DNA of 6,136 nt, taken from NCBI GenBank assembly GCA_028869395.1, contig JAGWSE010000362.1:1-6136 (forward strand), written 5' to 3'. Positions 1 to 5,884 of this stretch are shown here, piece by piece. This DNA comes from Alphaproteobacteria bacterium. Its GTDB lineage: Bacteria; Pseudomonadota; Alphaproteobacteria; Caulobacterales; Caulobacteraceae. The notes beneath the pieces are model-generated. The model did not search any database, was not told the DNA's origin, and worked only from the letters and a program-made list of their open reading frames with translations. The position numbers were made by a program, and so were the translations under genes. Positions within the stretch are counted from its first letter, which is position 1. Each line of letters begins with the position of its first letter.

Positions 1-1
1 C

Positions 2-277
2 GAGACGATGAAGGACGCCCACGAGTGGGATGTGATGCTGACCTCGGGCGTGCTGTTCCCGCAGATCAGGCCCGAGGAGGTCCGCCGGATCGCGGCGCCG
101 GCTCTGCTTCTCTCGGGGGCGAAGTCCTATCCGTTCCTGGGCCTGATCGACGAGGCGCTGATGGCCCTCCTGCCGAATGCGCATCGGATCGTGTTCCCCT
201 CCGCCACCCATCAGATGTGGCTCCAGGAACCCGACGCGTGCCGCAAGGCCGCGCTCGCCCTGCAGAATCAGGCTTGA
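2..277 (+). CDS. Alpha/beta hydrolase, C-terminal fragment (5' end outside window)
   Basis: The reading frame is open from the first complete codon at base 2 to the TGA at 275-277, so this is the last 91 codons of a gene that begins upstream. The ATG at 8 is probably an internal methionine. The end has the usual layout of an alpha/beta hydrolase fold: a core strand (PALLLSG, bases 98-118), a helix, LPNAHRIVFP as the last strand, then SATHQMWLQEP. The histidine at 209-211 in that motif sits where the catalytic triad histidine is expected. The usual acidic residue right after the PALLLSG strand is absent (AKSYP follows). The triad acid may lie elsewhere, as in several subgroups. The nucleophile elbow and oxyanion region are outside the window, so the substrate is unknown. 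It lies 52 bp upstream of yaaA on the same strand and may be cotranscribed with it. Confidence 0.8.
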   Translation, partial: ETMKDAHEWDVMLTSGVLFPQIRPEEVRRIAAPALLLSGAKSYPFLGLIDEALMALLPNAHRIVFPSATHQMWLQEPDACRKAALALQNQA

Positions 278-317
278 CCCTTATGCGCACGACTTGGCTT
301 CGCGCCCCGGTTTCGTC

Positions 318-322
318 AAAGG
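318..322 (+). promoter_or_regulatory. Ribosome binding site that fixes the yaaA start
   Basis: AAAGG lies 7 bases before the ATG at 330. The same frame is open upstream to an ATG at 177, but that longer version would overlap the hydrolase gene and add 51 residues unlike the family. The family start is MLIVLSPAK, so 330 is chosen. Confidence 0.6.
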
Positions 323-329
323 ATGGCCG

Positions 330-1136
330 ATGCTGATCGTCCTCTCGCCGGCCAAGGCTCTCGACTTCACCGCGGGGCCCGACACGGCGCCGCTGACCGC
401 TCCGCAGCTCCTCGACCAGACGACGGAGCTTGCCAAGGCCACCAGGCGACTGACCGCCCGCGACCTGAAGCGGCTCATGTCGCTCTCGGACAACCTGGCC
501 AAGCTGAACCGCGAGCGCTTCCAGGCCTTCGATCCGGCTTCCGAGGAAGGTGTGCAGGCCGCCTTCGCGTTCAACGGCGACGTCTATGCGGGCCTGAAGG
601 CGCGGACGCTCGACAAGAAGAGTCTCGTCTGGGCGCAGGATCACATCCGCATCCTGTCGGGCCTCTATGGCGTGCTCCGTCCGCTGGATGCGATCCAGCC
701 GTACCGGCTGGAGATGGGTACGCGGCTGAAGACCCGGCGCGGCGAAAGCCTCTACGACTTCTGGGGCCCGCGCATCGCCCAGGCGCTGAACGAGGCGGCT
801 CAGGGGCACAAGGACCGCACGCTCGTGAACTGCGCGAGCGGAGAATACTTCGGCGCCGTCGATCGCAAGGCCCTGAAGCTGCCCGTCCTCACCTGCCGCT
901 TCCTCGAGGAGAAGGATGGCGAGGCGCGGATGATCTCGTTCTTCGCCAAGAAGGCGCGGGGGCTCATGGCGCGCTGGGCCGTCGACCATCGCATCGAGAC
1001 CGCGGCGGACCTGAAGGGCTTCGACGCAGAAGGCTACCGGTTCGTGGCCTCGGCCTCGGGCGACGACGAGTTCACCTTTTCCCGGCCGCAGCCTGCGCCC
1101 GTCGCCCAGCAGCGCAAGGAATCCGCCGATGCCTGA
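330..1136 (+). CDS. yaaA: Peroxide stress protein YaaA (UPF0246/DUF328 family)
   Basis: This 268-residue protein is close in length to E. coli YaaA (about 258). It carries the family's conserved blocks in order: LSPAK at 5-9, MSLSDNLAKLN at 50-60, FNGDVYAGL at 81-89, ILSGLYGVLRPLDAI at 108-122, PYRLEMGT at 124-131, LYDFWG at 141-146, LVNCASGEYF at 165-174, and FLEEKDG followed by FFAKKARGLMARW at 191-216. In E. coli the gene is induced through OxyR by hydrogen peroxide. The protein lowers free intracellular iron and so limits Fenton damage; DNA binding has also been reported for the family. It is cytoplasmic with no signal peptide. Residues after about 255 (PQPAPVAQQRKESADA) form an extra, probably disordered tail. 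Its last 8 bases overlap the start of the next gene, which suggests translational coupling. No OxyR site could be identified. Confidence 0.95.
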   Translation: MLIVLSPAKALDFTAGPDTAPLTAPQLLDQTTELAKATRRLTARDLKRLMSLSDNLAKLNRERFQAFDPASEEGVQAAFAFNGDVYAGLKARTLDKKSLVWAQDHIRILSGLYGVLRPLDAIQPYRLEMGTRLKTRRGESLYDFWGPRIAQALNEAAQGHKDRTLVNCASGEYFGAVDRKALKLPVLTCRFLEEKDGEARMISFFAKKARGLMARWAVDHRIETAADLKGFDAEGYRFVASASGDDEFTFSRPQPAPVAQQRKESADA

Positions 1137-1923
1137 TTACGGCCTGAAGGGACAGGCAGCGGTCGTCACGGGCTCGACCAGCGGCATCGGCCAGGCCATG
1201 GCCCGCGCGCTTGCCGCCGAGGGCGTCGACCTCCTGCTGAACGGCTTCGGCGATCCGGACAGGATCGAAGCCGATCGGGCCGCGCTCGAAGCGGAGACGG
1301 GCGTGCGCGTGCTCTACCACGGCGCGGACATGACCAGGCCCGCCGAGATCGCCGACATGGTGGCCACCGCCCACCGGGCGTTCGGGCGCCTGGACATCCT
1401 GCTGAACAACGCGGGCATCCAGCACGTCGCGCCGGTGGAGGATTTCCCGGACGAGAAGTGGGACGCGATCATCGCCATCAACCTGTCGAGCGCCTTCCAC
1501 GCCACCAAGGCGGCCGTGCCGATCATGAAGGCGCAGGGGCGGGGGCGGATCGTGAACCTCGCCTCGGCGCACGGCCTCGTCGCCTCGCCGTTCAAGTCCG
1601 CCTACGTCGCGGCCAAGCACGGCGTCGTGGGCTTCACGAAGTCGGTCGCTCTGGAGCTCGCGCGCACAGGCGTGACATGCAACGCCATCTGCCCAGGCTA
1701 CGTGAAGACGCCTCTGGTGGAGGCGCAGATCGCCGACCAGGCGAAGGCCCGAGGCATCCCCCCCGAGCGCGTCATCGAGGACGTCATCCTGGCCGCCCAG
1801 CCGAACAAGAGCTTCGTCGAATATCCGCAGCTGGCCGGCATCCTGCTCTACCTGGTGTCCGACATGGGCGCGTCCGCGACCGGCGCCGCCTTCACCATAG
1901 ACGGCGGCTGGACCGCCGCCTGA
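1129..1923 (+). CDS. bdhA: D-3-hydroxybutyrate dehydrogenase (short-chain dehydrogenase)
   Basis: The enzyme oxidises (R)-3-hydroxybutyrate to acetoacetate with NAD+, a cytoplasmic step in using polyhydroxybutyrate or ketone bodies. The 264 residues form a classical short-chain dehydrogenase: nucleotide motif TGSTSGIG at 14-21, NNAG at 93-96, and catalytic N118, S146, Y159 and K163. Assignment to this substrate rests on the known Pseudomonas fragi active site (Q94, S142, H144, K152, Y155, Q196), recalled from the literature. Every one is matched here with a constant +4 offset: Q98, S146, H148, K156, Y159 and Q200. The context words NNAGIQHVAPVEDFP and AHGLVASPFKSAY are also typical of the family. 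The NGFGD turn at 38-42 after the second strand fits NAD preference. AAGGA at 1116-1120, 8 bases before the ATG and inside yaaA, supports the start. The symbol is by function; some genomes call it hbdH or bdh. Confidence 0.93.
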   Translation: MPDYGLKGQAAVVTGSTSGIGQAMARALAAEGVDLLLNGFGDPDRIEADRAALEAETGVRVLYHGADMTRPAEIADMVATAHRAFGRLDILLNNAGIQHVAPVEDFPDEKWDAIIAINLSSAFHATKAAVPIMKAQGRGRIVNLASAHGLVASPFKSAYVAAKHGVVGFTKSVALELARTGVTCNAICPGYVKTPLVEAQIADQAKARGIPPERVIEDVILAAQPNKSFVEYPQLAGILLYLVSDMGASATGAAFTIDGGWTAA

Positions 1924-1961
1924 GGCTTGACCTCCGTCGCGGAACCGGGACTTTGGTTTCC

Positions 1962-1971
1962 AACGATCGTT
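1962..1971. promoter_or_regulatory. 10-bp perfect palindrome in the gap before the second dehydrogenase; possible operator
   Basis: AACGATCGTT equals its own reverse complement. One mismatched pair outside it is followed by another C/G match at 1960 and 1973. It lies 25 bases before the ATG at 1996 in the only gap of more than 55 bp in the left gene block. A TTGACC at 1927-1932 resembles a -35 box, but no convincing -10 follows at the right distance. A role as a repressor site is inferred from position and symmetry only. Confidence 0.25.
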
Positions 1972-1995
1972 TGAATTCAGCAGGGGGAAGCGTCC

Positions 1996-2778
1996 ATGGC
2001 GTACAAGCCGTTCGACCTGACGGGCAAGGTGGCGCTGGTCACCGGCGGCAACGGCGGCATCGGCCTGGGCATGGCCGAGGGCCTTGCGGCCGCCGGCGCC
2101 AAGGTCGCCGTTTGGGGCCTCAACCCCGAGAAGAACGCCCGCGCCGAGGCGACGTTGAAGGGCTACGGCGGTGACGTGCTGGTCCAGCGCGTGGACGTGT
2201 CGGACGAATCCCAGATCGTCGATGGCGTCGCCGAGGTGCTGAAGACCTTCGGCCGGCTGGACTTCACGGCCGCCAACGCCGGCATCGGCGGCGGCGCGCC
2301 TTTCGACGAGATGACGACCGAACGCTGGCGCCGCGTCACGACGGTCAATCTGGACGCCGTGTTCTGGACCTTCCGTGAAGCCGTGCGCCACATGAAGAGC
2401 CGCGCCGAAGCCGGCGATCCCGGCGGCTCGCTGGTGGTGACCTCGTCCACCTCGGCCATCCACGGCGCGCCGCGCAACGAGGCCTACGCCTCGACCAAGA
2501 GCGGCGTGCTCGCCATGGTTCGGGGCCTGGCGGTCGAGTACGCCCGCTTCGGGATTCGCGCGAACTCCATCCTGCCCGGATGGATCGCGACGGACATGAC
2601 CGAGGGCGCCCAGCACAACGACAAGTTCAACGAACGGGTGATCCTGCAGCGGGTCCCGTTCCGGCGCTGGGGCGAGGGCGAGGATTTTGCCGGCATCGCG
2701 GTCTATCTCGCGTCCGACGCCTCGAAGTTCCACACCGGCGACAGCTTCGTCATCGACGGCGGCTACACGATCTTCTGA
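1996..2778 (+). CDS. SDR-family oxidoreductase of unknown substrate
   Basis: This 260-residue classical short-chain dehydrogenase/reductase has the cofactor motif TGGNGGIG at 16-23 and DVSD at 67-70. ANAG at 93-96 has Ala in place of the first Asn of NNAG, a common variant. The catalytic set is N118, S151, Y164 and K168, with the PGWIATDMT segment at about 190-198 and DGGYTIF at the C-terminus. All catalytic residues are present, so it should be active, but nothing identifies the substrate. It lacks the 3-hydroxybutyrate-specific residues of the preceding gene. The end of the second strand reads WGLNPEKN (40-47), with neither the Asp of typical NAD enzymes nor an Arg at the usual NADP position, so cofactor preference is open. 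AGGGGGA at 1982-1988 gives a strong ribosome site 7 bases before the ATG. It is probably cotranscribed with the flavoprotein gene 15 bp downstream. Confidence 0.88.
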   Translation: MAYKPFDLTGKVALVTGGNGGIGLGMAEGLAAAGAKVAVWGLNPEKNARAEATLKGYGGDVLVQRVDVSDESQIVDGVAEVLKTFGRLDFTAANAGIGGGAPFDEMTTERWRRVTTVNLDAVFWTFREAVRHMKSRAEAGDPGGSLVVTSSTSAIHGAPRNEAYASTKSGVLAMVRGLAVEYARFGIRANSILPGWIATDMTEGAQHNDKFNERVILQRVPFRRWGEGEDFAGIAVYLASDASKFHTGDSFVIDGGYTIF

Positions 2779-2793
2779 GGAGGAGGACGTCCC

Positions 2794-3777
2794 ATGGGCC
2801 TGCACACGCCACTCTGCGACCTGCTCGGCGTCGAGCATCCGATCATGCTGGCGGGCATGGGCGGCGTCTCCTACGCCGAGCTCGCCGCCGCTGTCTCGAA
2901 CGCCGGCGGGTACGGCGTGCTCGGCATGGCCGGCCGGGGCCCCGACTTCATCCGCGACCAGATGCGGCAAGTGAGGAAGCTCACCGACAAGCCGTTCGGC
3001 GTCGACCTTCTGGCGGCATCGCCCGAGAGCCTGGTGGCCTCTGTCGACGTGATCATCGAGGAGGGCGCCTCCTCGTTCGTCGCGGGCCTGGGGGTGCCCA
3101 TGCCGATCCTCGAGAAGCTCAAGAAGGCCGGGCTGAAGGTCATGGTCGTCTGCGGCGCGGTGAAGCACGCGGTCAAGGCCGAGCAGGCCGGCTGCGACGC
3201 CGTCATCTGCCAGGGCGGCGAGGGCGGCGGCCACACCGGCCTCGTCGGCACCATGCCGCTCGTGGCGCAGGCCGTGGAGACGGTGAAGGCGCCGGTGGTC
3301 GCCGCAGGCGGCCTCTACGACGGGCGCGGGCTTGCGGCCTCCCTGTGCCTGGGCGCAACCGGCGTCTGGATGGGCACCCGCTTCATCGCCTCGAGGGAAG
3401 CCCACGCCGGCGAGCTCTATCGGGACGTCATCCTGGAGGCCTCGGACGAGGACACCGTGCGCACGCGCTGCTACTCGGGCAAGCCGATGCGGGTGAAAAA
3501 GAACCCCTACGTCGAGGACTGGGAGCGGCGTCCCGGCGACATCCAGCCCTTCCCGCAGCAGGCGATGCTGTCGTCGCGCGCCGGCGTGATGGGCGGCATC
3601 GGCGGCCAGATCGAGGGGCTCGACGCCGACAGCTCCGCCTTCGCCATGGGCCAGTCCGCCGGGGGCATCCGCGAGGTGCTTCCCGCCGGTGAGATCGTGA
3701 AGCGGATCATGGCCGAAGCCGAAGCCGCCCTCGACCGCGCGAACGCCGTGCGGACCCGGGCGAAGGAGCCCGTCTAG
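2794..3777 (+). CDS. Nitronate monooxygenase / 2-nitropropane dioxygenase-family FMN protein
   Basis: This 327-residue TIM-barrel flavoprotein belongs to the family that includes nitronate monooxygenases and FabK-type enoyl-ACP reductases. The N-terminus has PIMLAGMGGVSYAELAAAVS (16-35), close to the family's P-M-A-G-G-V-S start. GCDAVICQGGEGGGHTG (133-149) contains H147 at the position of the catalytic histidine of nitronate monooxygenases. AAGGLYDGRGLAASLCLGA (170-188) and GVWMGTRFIASREA (190-203) form the FMN phosphate-binding part. Annotators usually call such genes nitronate monooxygenase, but many members are untested and the real substrate may differ. No membrane segment or signal peptide is seen. 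AGGAGGAGGA at 2778-2787 overlaps the preceding gene's stop and is an excellent ribosome site. It is the last gene of its strand block: its TAG directly abuts the stop codon of the opposing gene, and no terminator fits between them. Confidence 0.88.
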   Translation: MGLHTPLCDLLGVEHPIMLAGMGGVSYAELAAAVSNAGGYGVLGMAGRGPDFIRDQMRQVRKLTDKPFGVDLLAASPESLVASVDVIIEEGASSFVAGLGVPMPILEKLKKAGLKVMVVCGAVKHAVKAEQAGCDAVICQGGEGGGHTGLVGTMPLVAQAVETVKAPVVAAGGLYDGRGLAASLCLGATGVWMGTRFIASREAHAGELYRDVILEASDEDTVRTRCYSGKPMRVKKNPYVEDWERRPGDIQPFPQQAMLSSRAGVMGGIGGQIEGLDADSSAFAMGQSAGGIREVLPAGEIVKRIMAEAEAALDRANAVRTRAKEPV

Positions 3778-4344
3778 CTAGGGGGCGTTCGCCAGATAGG
3801 CCACCGGGTCGCGCGCGAAGTGCGAGAACTCCGCGATGCAGCCCTGCCATGCGCCGAGTTCCGTGACGAGGTGCTGGCGCGTGTCGTCGCCGAACAGCAG
3901 CGTCGACATGAGCACGTGCGCCTTGCCGGATTTGTCCATGTAGCCGCGGCACATGGCCGAGGCCTGGTTGAAGCCGTTGATCTGGACGAGGGAGGGCGAT
4001 CCTCCGGCTTCGAAGTCGAACAGGGCGGCCTTGCAACGCCGGCCCTGCGGGTCGCATTGGGCGAACTGCACCGAGAAGTCCGCAAGGGTCGACGTGACGG
4101 TGAGCATGACACCGTCCGGCGGCTTGGGCGTGGACTTGGCCTTCGCCCCCGCGCCTTCGAGGATGTCCATCATGGCGGCGGGATCGCCCGCATCGATCGC
4201 GACGGACTGGGCGGATGGGCCGTGCGCCGCGGCATGTGGCGCTGTCGGTTTCGGGGCCCGCTGGTGGGGCGGATGCTTGGGCGCCGCCGAGGCGCTGGAG
4301 GCAAGGAGCGCGGCGGCGAGCAGCACGATCGTCGAGCGGAGCAT
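3778..4344 (-). CDS. Exported YbjN-domain protein
   Basis: This 188-residue protein starts with a signal peptide: MLRST, a hydrophobic stretch at 6-15, then SSASA with probable cleavage near residue 20. A Pro/His/Ala-rich linker at 22-46 is probably unstructured. The domain at about 52-185 resembles YbjN: ALFDFEAGGSPSLVQINGFN at 107-126, then MCRGYMDKSGKAHVLMSTLLFG at 131-152, and a last helix with LVTELGAWQGCI at 159-170. YbjN proteins share the fold of type III secretion chaperones; their role is poorly known (E. coli YbjN is linked to motility and stress), so no function is given. Four cysteines (97, 104, 132, 169) could form disulfides after export. The frame is closed by an in-frame TAG four codons upstream of the ATG, so 4344 is the only good start. 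It has no recognisable Shine-Dalgarno sequence. The gene is divergent from the 20-cysteine protein gene. Confidence 0.8.
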   Translation of the reverse strand: MLRSTIVLLAAALLASSASAAPKHPPHQRAPKPTAPHAAAHGPSAQSVAIDAGDPAAMMDILEGAGAKAKSTPKPPDGVMLTVTSTLADFSVQFAQCDPQGRRCKAALFDFEAGGSPSLVQINGFNQASAMCRGYMDKSGKAHVLMSTLLFGDDTRQHLVTELGAWQGCIAEFSHFARDPVAYLANAP

Positions 4345-4350
4345 GGGCGA

Positions 4351-4358
4351 GCGCTAGC
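4351..4358 (-). promoter_or_regulatory. Candidate -10 element for the YbjN-domain gene
   Basis: Read on the minus strand, GCTAGCGC matches six of eight positions of the Caulobacter-type -10 consensus GCTANAWC, as I recall it. It ends only six bases before the ATG, so transcription would begin at or next to the start codon, giving a leaderless message. That fits the missing ribosome site. The -35 side is weak, so this is a suggestion only. Confidence 0.25.
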
Positions 4359-4424
4359 AGTTTCGCGGGTCCGGCGCGAGTGCGCCCGAATACGGTCACG
4401 ATCTCGGCGCCGCGCCGACCCAAC

Positions 4425-4454
4425 TTGACCCTGCGACCATCGGGGCGCTTATGT
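4425..4454 (+). promoter_or_regulatory. Putative promoter of the 20-cysteine protein gene
   Basis: TTGACC at 4425-4430 is a good -35 box. About 16 bases further, GCTTATGT at 4447-4454 is a partial match to an alphaproteobacterial -10. Transcription would begin near 4460, leaving about 30 bases of leader that include the ribosome site at 4475-4479. This would exclude the in-frame GTG at 4453 as a start. Confidence 0.4.
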
Positions 4455-4474
4455 GCGCGCCGAAGGAACCACCC

Positions 4475-4479
4475 AGGAG
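4475..4479 (+). promoter_or_regulatory. Ribosome binding site favouring the ATG at 4492
   Basis: AGGAG lies 12 bases before the ATG at 4492, slightly longer than ideal. The alternative in-frame GTG at 4453 would put a charged 13-residue extension before the signal peptide and has no better site upstream. Confidence 0.5.
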
Positions 4480-4491
4480 AAACGAAAAACT

Positions 4492-5823
4492 ATGAGGCCC
4501 AAGGTTTTGAGGCTGGCCGCCGCACTGCTGATCGCGGCGCTGGCCCCCGCGGCTGTCCTGTCTGCGGCGCCCAAGGAAGCGCCGAAGGTTTCGGAAGCCC
4601 AGCGCAAGCAAGGTATGGCCGAGGCCCCGGCCATCGTCCAGGCGGCCGGCATTCCGTGCCAGGTCAGCGACGCCCGCTTCGTCGGCAAGACCGCCGAAGA
4701 CAAGAAGACCAAGAAGCCCGCCATGAGCTACTACGAAGTGGCCTGCGGCGCCGGCAACATGGGCTTCGTCCTGCAGGCCGCACAGGGCGGCCCGACCACG
4801 GCGTTCAGCTGCCTCGAGGCCGACACCCCGCAGGAAGCCGGCAAGCCGCCGGCGCTGCCCTGCATCCTGCCCGGCAACGCCGATCCGAAGGCGACGCTCG
4901 CGCCCCTGATGGCGAAGGCCGGCGCGGCCTGCACGCCTACGGAGGCGCGCGGCATCGGCCAGACGAAGACGCAGAGCTTCTATGAAGTGGCCTGCCAGCA
5001 AGGCACAGGCTTCGTCGTGATCGCCTCGGCGCCGTTCGATCCTGCCAAGGGGGTCCAGGCGCAGAACTGCCTGAACTTCGACCAGACGCAGGGCAACATC
5101 AAATGCACGCTCACCACCGAGCAGCAGCGCCTGGCCATCGTGGACCAGATGCCGGCCGAGGCGAAGGTCAACTGCGCCATCAAGGGCAAGCGCTTCGTCG
5201 GCACCGCCCGCGACGGCGGCGACTTCTACGAGGCCGCCTGCCAGGACGGTAAGGGCTACATCTTCAAGGTCGCCAACGGCACGGTGGCCCAGAGCTGGGA
5301 CTGCGCCCACGCCCAGGGCATCCTCGGCGGCTGCCAGCTGACCGACGCTCGCCAGGCGGAGACGCAGGAAGCGGCGACGTACACCAAGCTGGCCCATGAA
5401 GCCGGCTCGAGCTGCAACGTCACCAAGTACGCCGACTTCCCCGCCCGCGGTCAGGACGAGGTGGTCGAGATGGTCTGCACCGACGGCGACAGCGCCATCG
5501 GCATCTTCCCCGCCACGGGCAAGGGCCGGGTGCTCGACTGCGGCCACGCCCTGGTCGAGGGCTACAAGTGCTCGATGGGCAAGATCGACTACGCGCCCAT
5601 CACGGCCGACCTGCGCAAGTTCAACGACAAGAGCTGCCAGGTCTCGGAGATCCGCATCGCCGGCAAGACCGCGAAGGGCACGGTGCTGATGGAAGTGGCC
5701 TGCGCGGACAAGCTGCCGGGCTACATGATCGAGTACCAGGAGCATCCGGTGACCGCGATCGCGGCGACCGGCTGCCGGTTCGCGGGCAACTGCGAGCTGC
5801 CGAGCAACAAGGCGACCAAGTAG
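4492..5823 (+). CDS. Exported protein of five tandem four-cysteine repeats, unknown function
   Basis: I do not recognise a named family. The 443-residue product begins with a signal peptide: MRPKVLR, a hydrophobic core to about residue 23, and likely cleavage around LSAA (23-26). A short charged stretch leads to five tandem units of 74-91 residues, the last cut short at 62. Each has four cysteines: 56/85/107/124, 147/168/193/205, 228/250/271/281, 308/329/350/360 and 382/404/428/434. There are no others in the protein. A unit reads roughly C-x-V-x3-R-F-V-G-K, then YYEVAC, a glycine-rich turn with G-F/Y-hydrophobic, a third Cys, and a fourth Cys followed by a hydrophobic residue. A helix-like stretch joins units. 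After export the cysteines could pair as two disulfides per unit. There are no catalytic motifs, heme CXXCH sites, membrane anchor or lipobox. A periplasmic or secreted structural or binding role is a guess. A putative promoter precedes the gene and a strong terminator follows. Confidence 0.85.
   Translation: MRPKVLRLAAALLIAALAPAAVLSAAPKEAPKVSEAQRKQGMAEAPAIVQAAGIPCQVSDARFVGKTAEDKKTKKPAMSYYEVACGAGNMGFVLQAAQGGPTTAFSCLEADTPQEAGKPPALPCILPGNADPKATLAPLMAKAGAACTPTEARGIGQTKTQSFYEVACQQGTGFVVIASAPFDPAKGVQAQNCLNFDQTQGNIKCTLTTEQQRLAIVDQMPAEAKVNCAIKGKRFVGTARDGGDFYEAACQDGKGYIFKVANGTVAQSWDCAHAQGILGGCQLTDARQAETQEAATYTKLAHEAGSSCNVTKYADFPARGQDEVVEMVCTDGDSAIGIFPATGKGRVLDCGHALVEGYKCSMGKIDYAPITADLRKFNDKSCQVSEIRIAGKTAKGTVLMEVACADKLPGYMIEYQEHPVTAIAATGCRFAGNCELPSNKATK
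4657..5820 (+). repeat. Five tandem protein-level repeats, four cysteines each
   Basis: Counting from the first cysteine of each unit, the units are 4657-4929, 4930-5172, 5173-5412, 5413-5634 and 5635-5820. First-to-second cysteine spacing is 29, 21, 22, 21 and 22 residues; unit 1 is longer because of a Lys-rich insert (EDKKTKK, 69-75). Second-to-third spacing is 22, 25, 21, 21 and 24, and third-to-fourth is 17, 12, 10, 10 and 6. Unit 4 has lost the aromatic YYE/FYE block (VVEMVC). At DNA level the units have diverged, but the 12-mer GAAGTGGCCTGC recurs exactly at 4735, 4984 and 5692, in units 1, 2 and 5. Confidence 0.85.
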
Positions 5824-5849
5824 GTCACCCGGCTCGGTTCGACGGATCA

Positions 5850-5882
5850 GGCCCGCGGGGTTCGCGCCCCGCGGGCCTTTTT
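5850..5882 (+). terminator. Intrinsic terminator after the 20-cysteine protein gene
   Basis: An 11-bp perfect GC-rich stem, GGCCCGCGGGG (5850-5860) with CCCCGCGGGCC (5867-5877), encloses the loop TTCGCG and is followed by five Ts. It starts 26 bases after the stop codon. The other side has no T-run for minus-strand transcripts, so it works mainly for the plus strand, although the hairpin itself lies just past the opposing gene's stop. Confidence 0.92.
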
Positions 5883-5884
5883 CG

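Noticed and set aside
177..329. A 51-residue N-terminal extension of YaaA from the ATG at 177
   Set aside because: It would overlap the hydrolase gene and does not look like the family. The ATG at 330 has a ribosome site and the exact family start.
1072..3405. A 777-codon open frame on the minus strand
   Set aside because: It lies antisense to three well-supported genes. Its product is rich in Arg, His, Ala, Gly and Asp with no recognisable motif, as expected for the opposite strand of GC-rich coding DNA.
2580..3692. A 370-codon plus-strand frame overlapping the second dehydrogenase and the flavoprotein
   Set aside because: It is a frame-shifted shadow with an Arg/Gly/Pro-rich product. Both overlapped genes have complete family motifs in other frames.
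4453..4491. A GTG start at 4453 for the 20-cysteine protein
   Set aside because: It would put 13 charged residues before a good signal peptide and overlaps the putative -10 region. ATG at 4492 has AGGAG upstream.
4396..5745. A 449-codon minus-strand open frame opposite the 20-cysteine gene
   Set aside because: It is a composition artefact: leucine/arginine/glycine/alanine-rich with no domain. The plus strand has a signal peptide, regular cysteine repeats, a ribosome site and a terminator.
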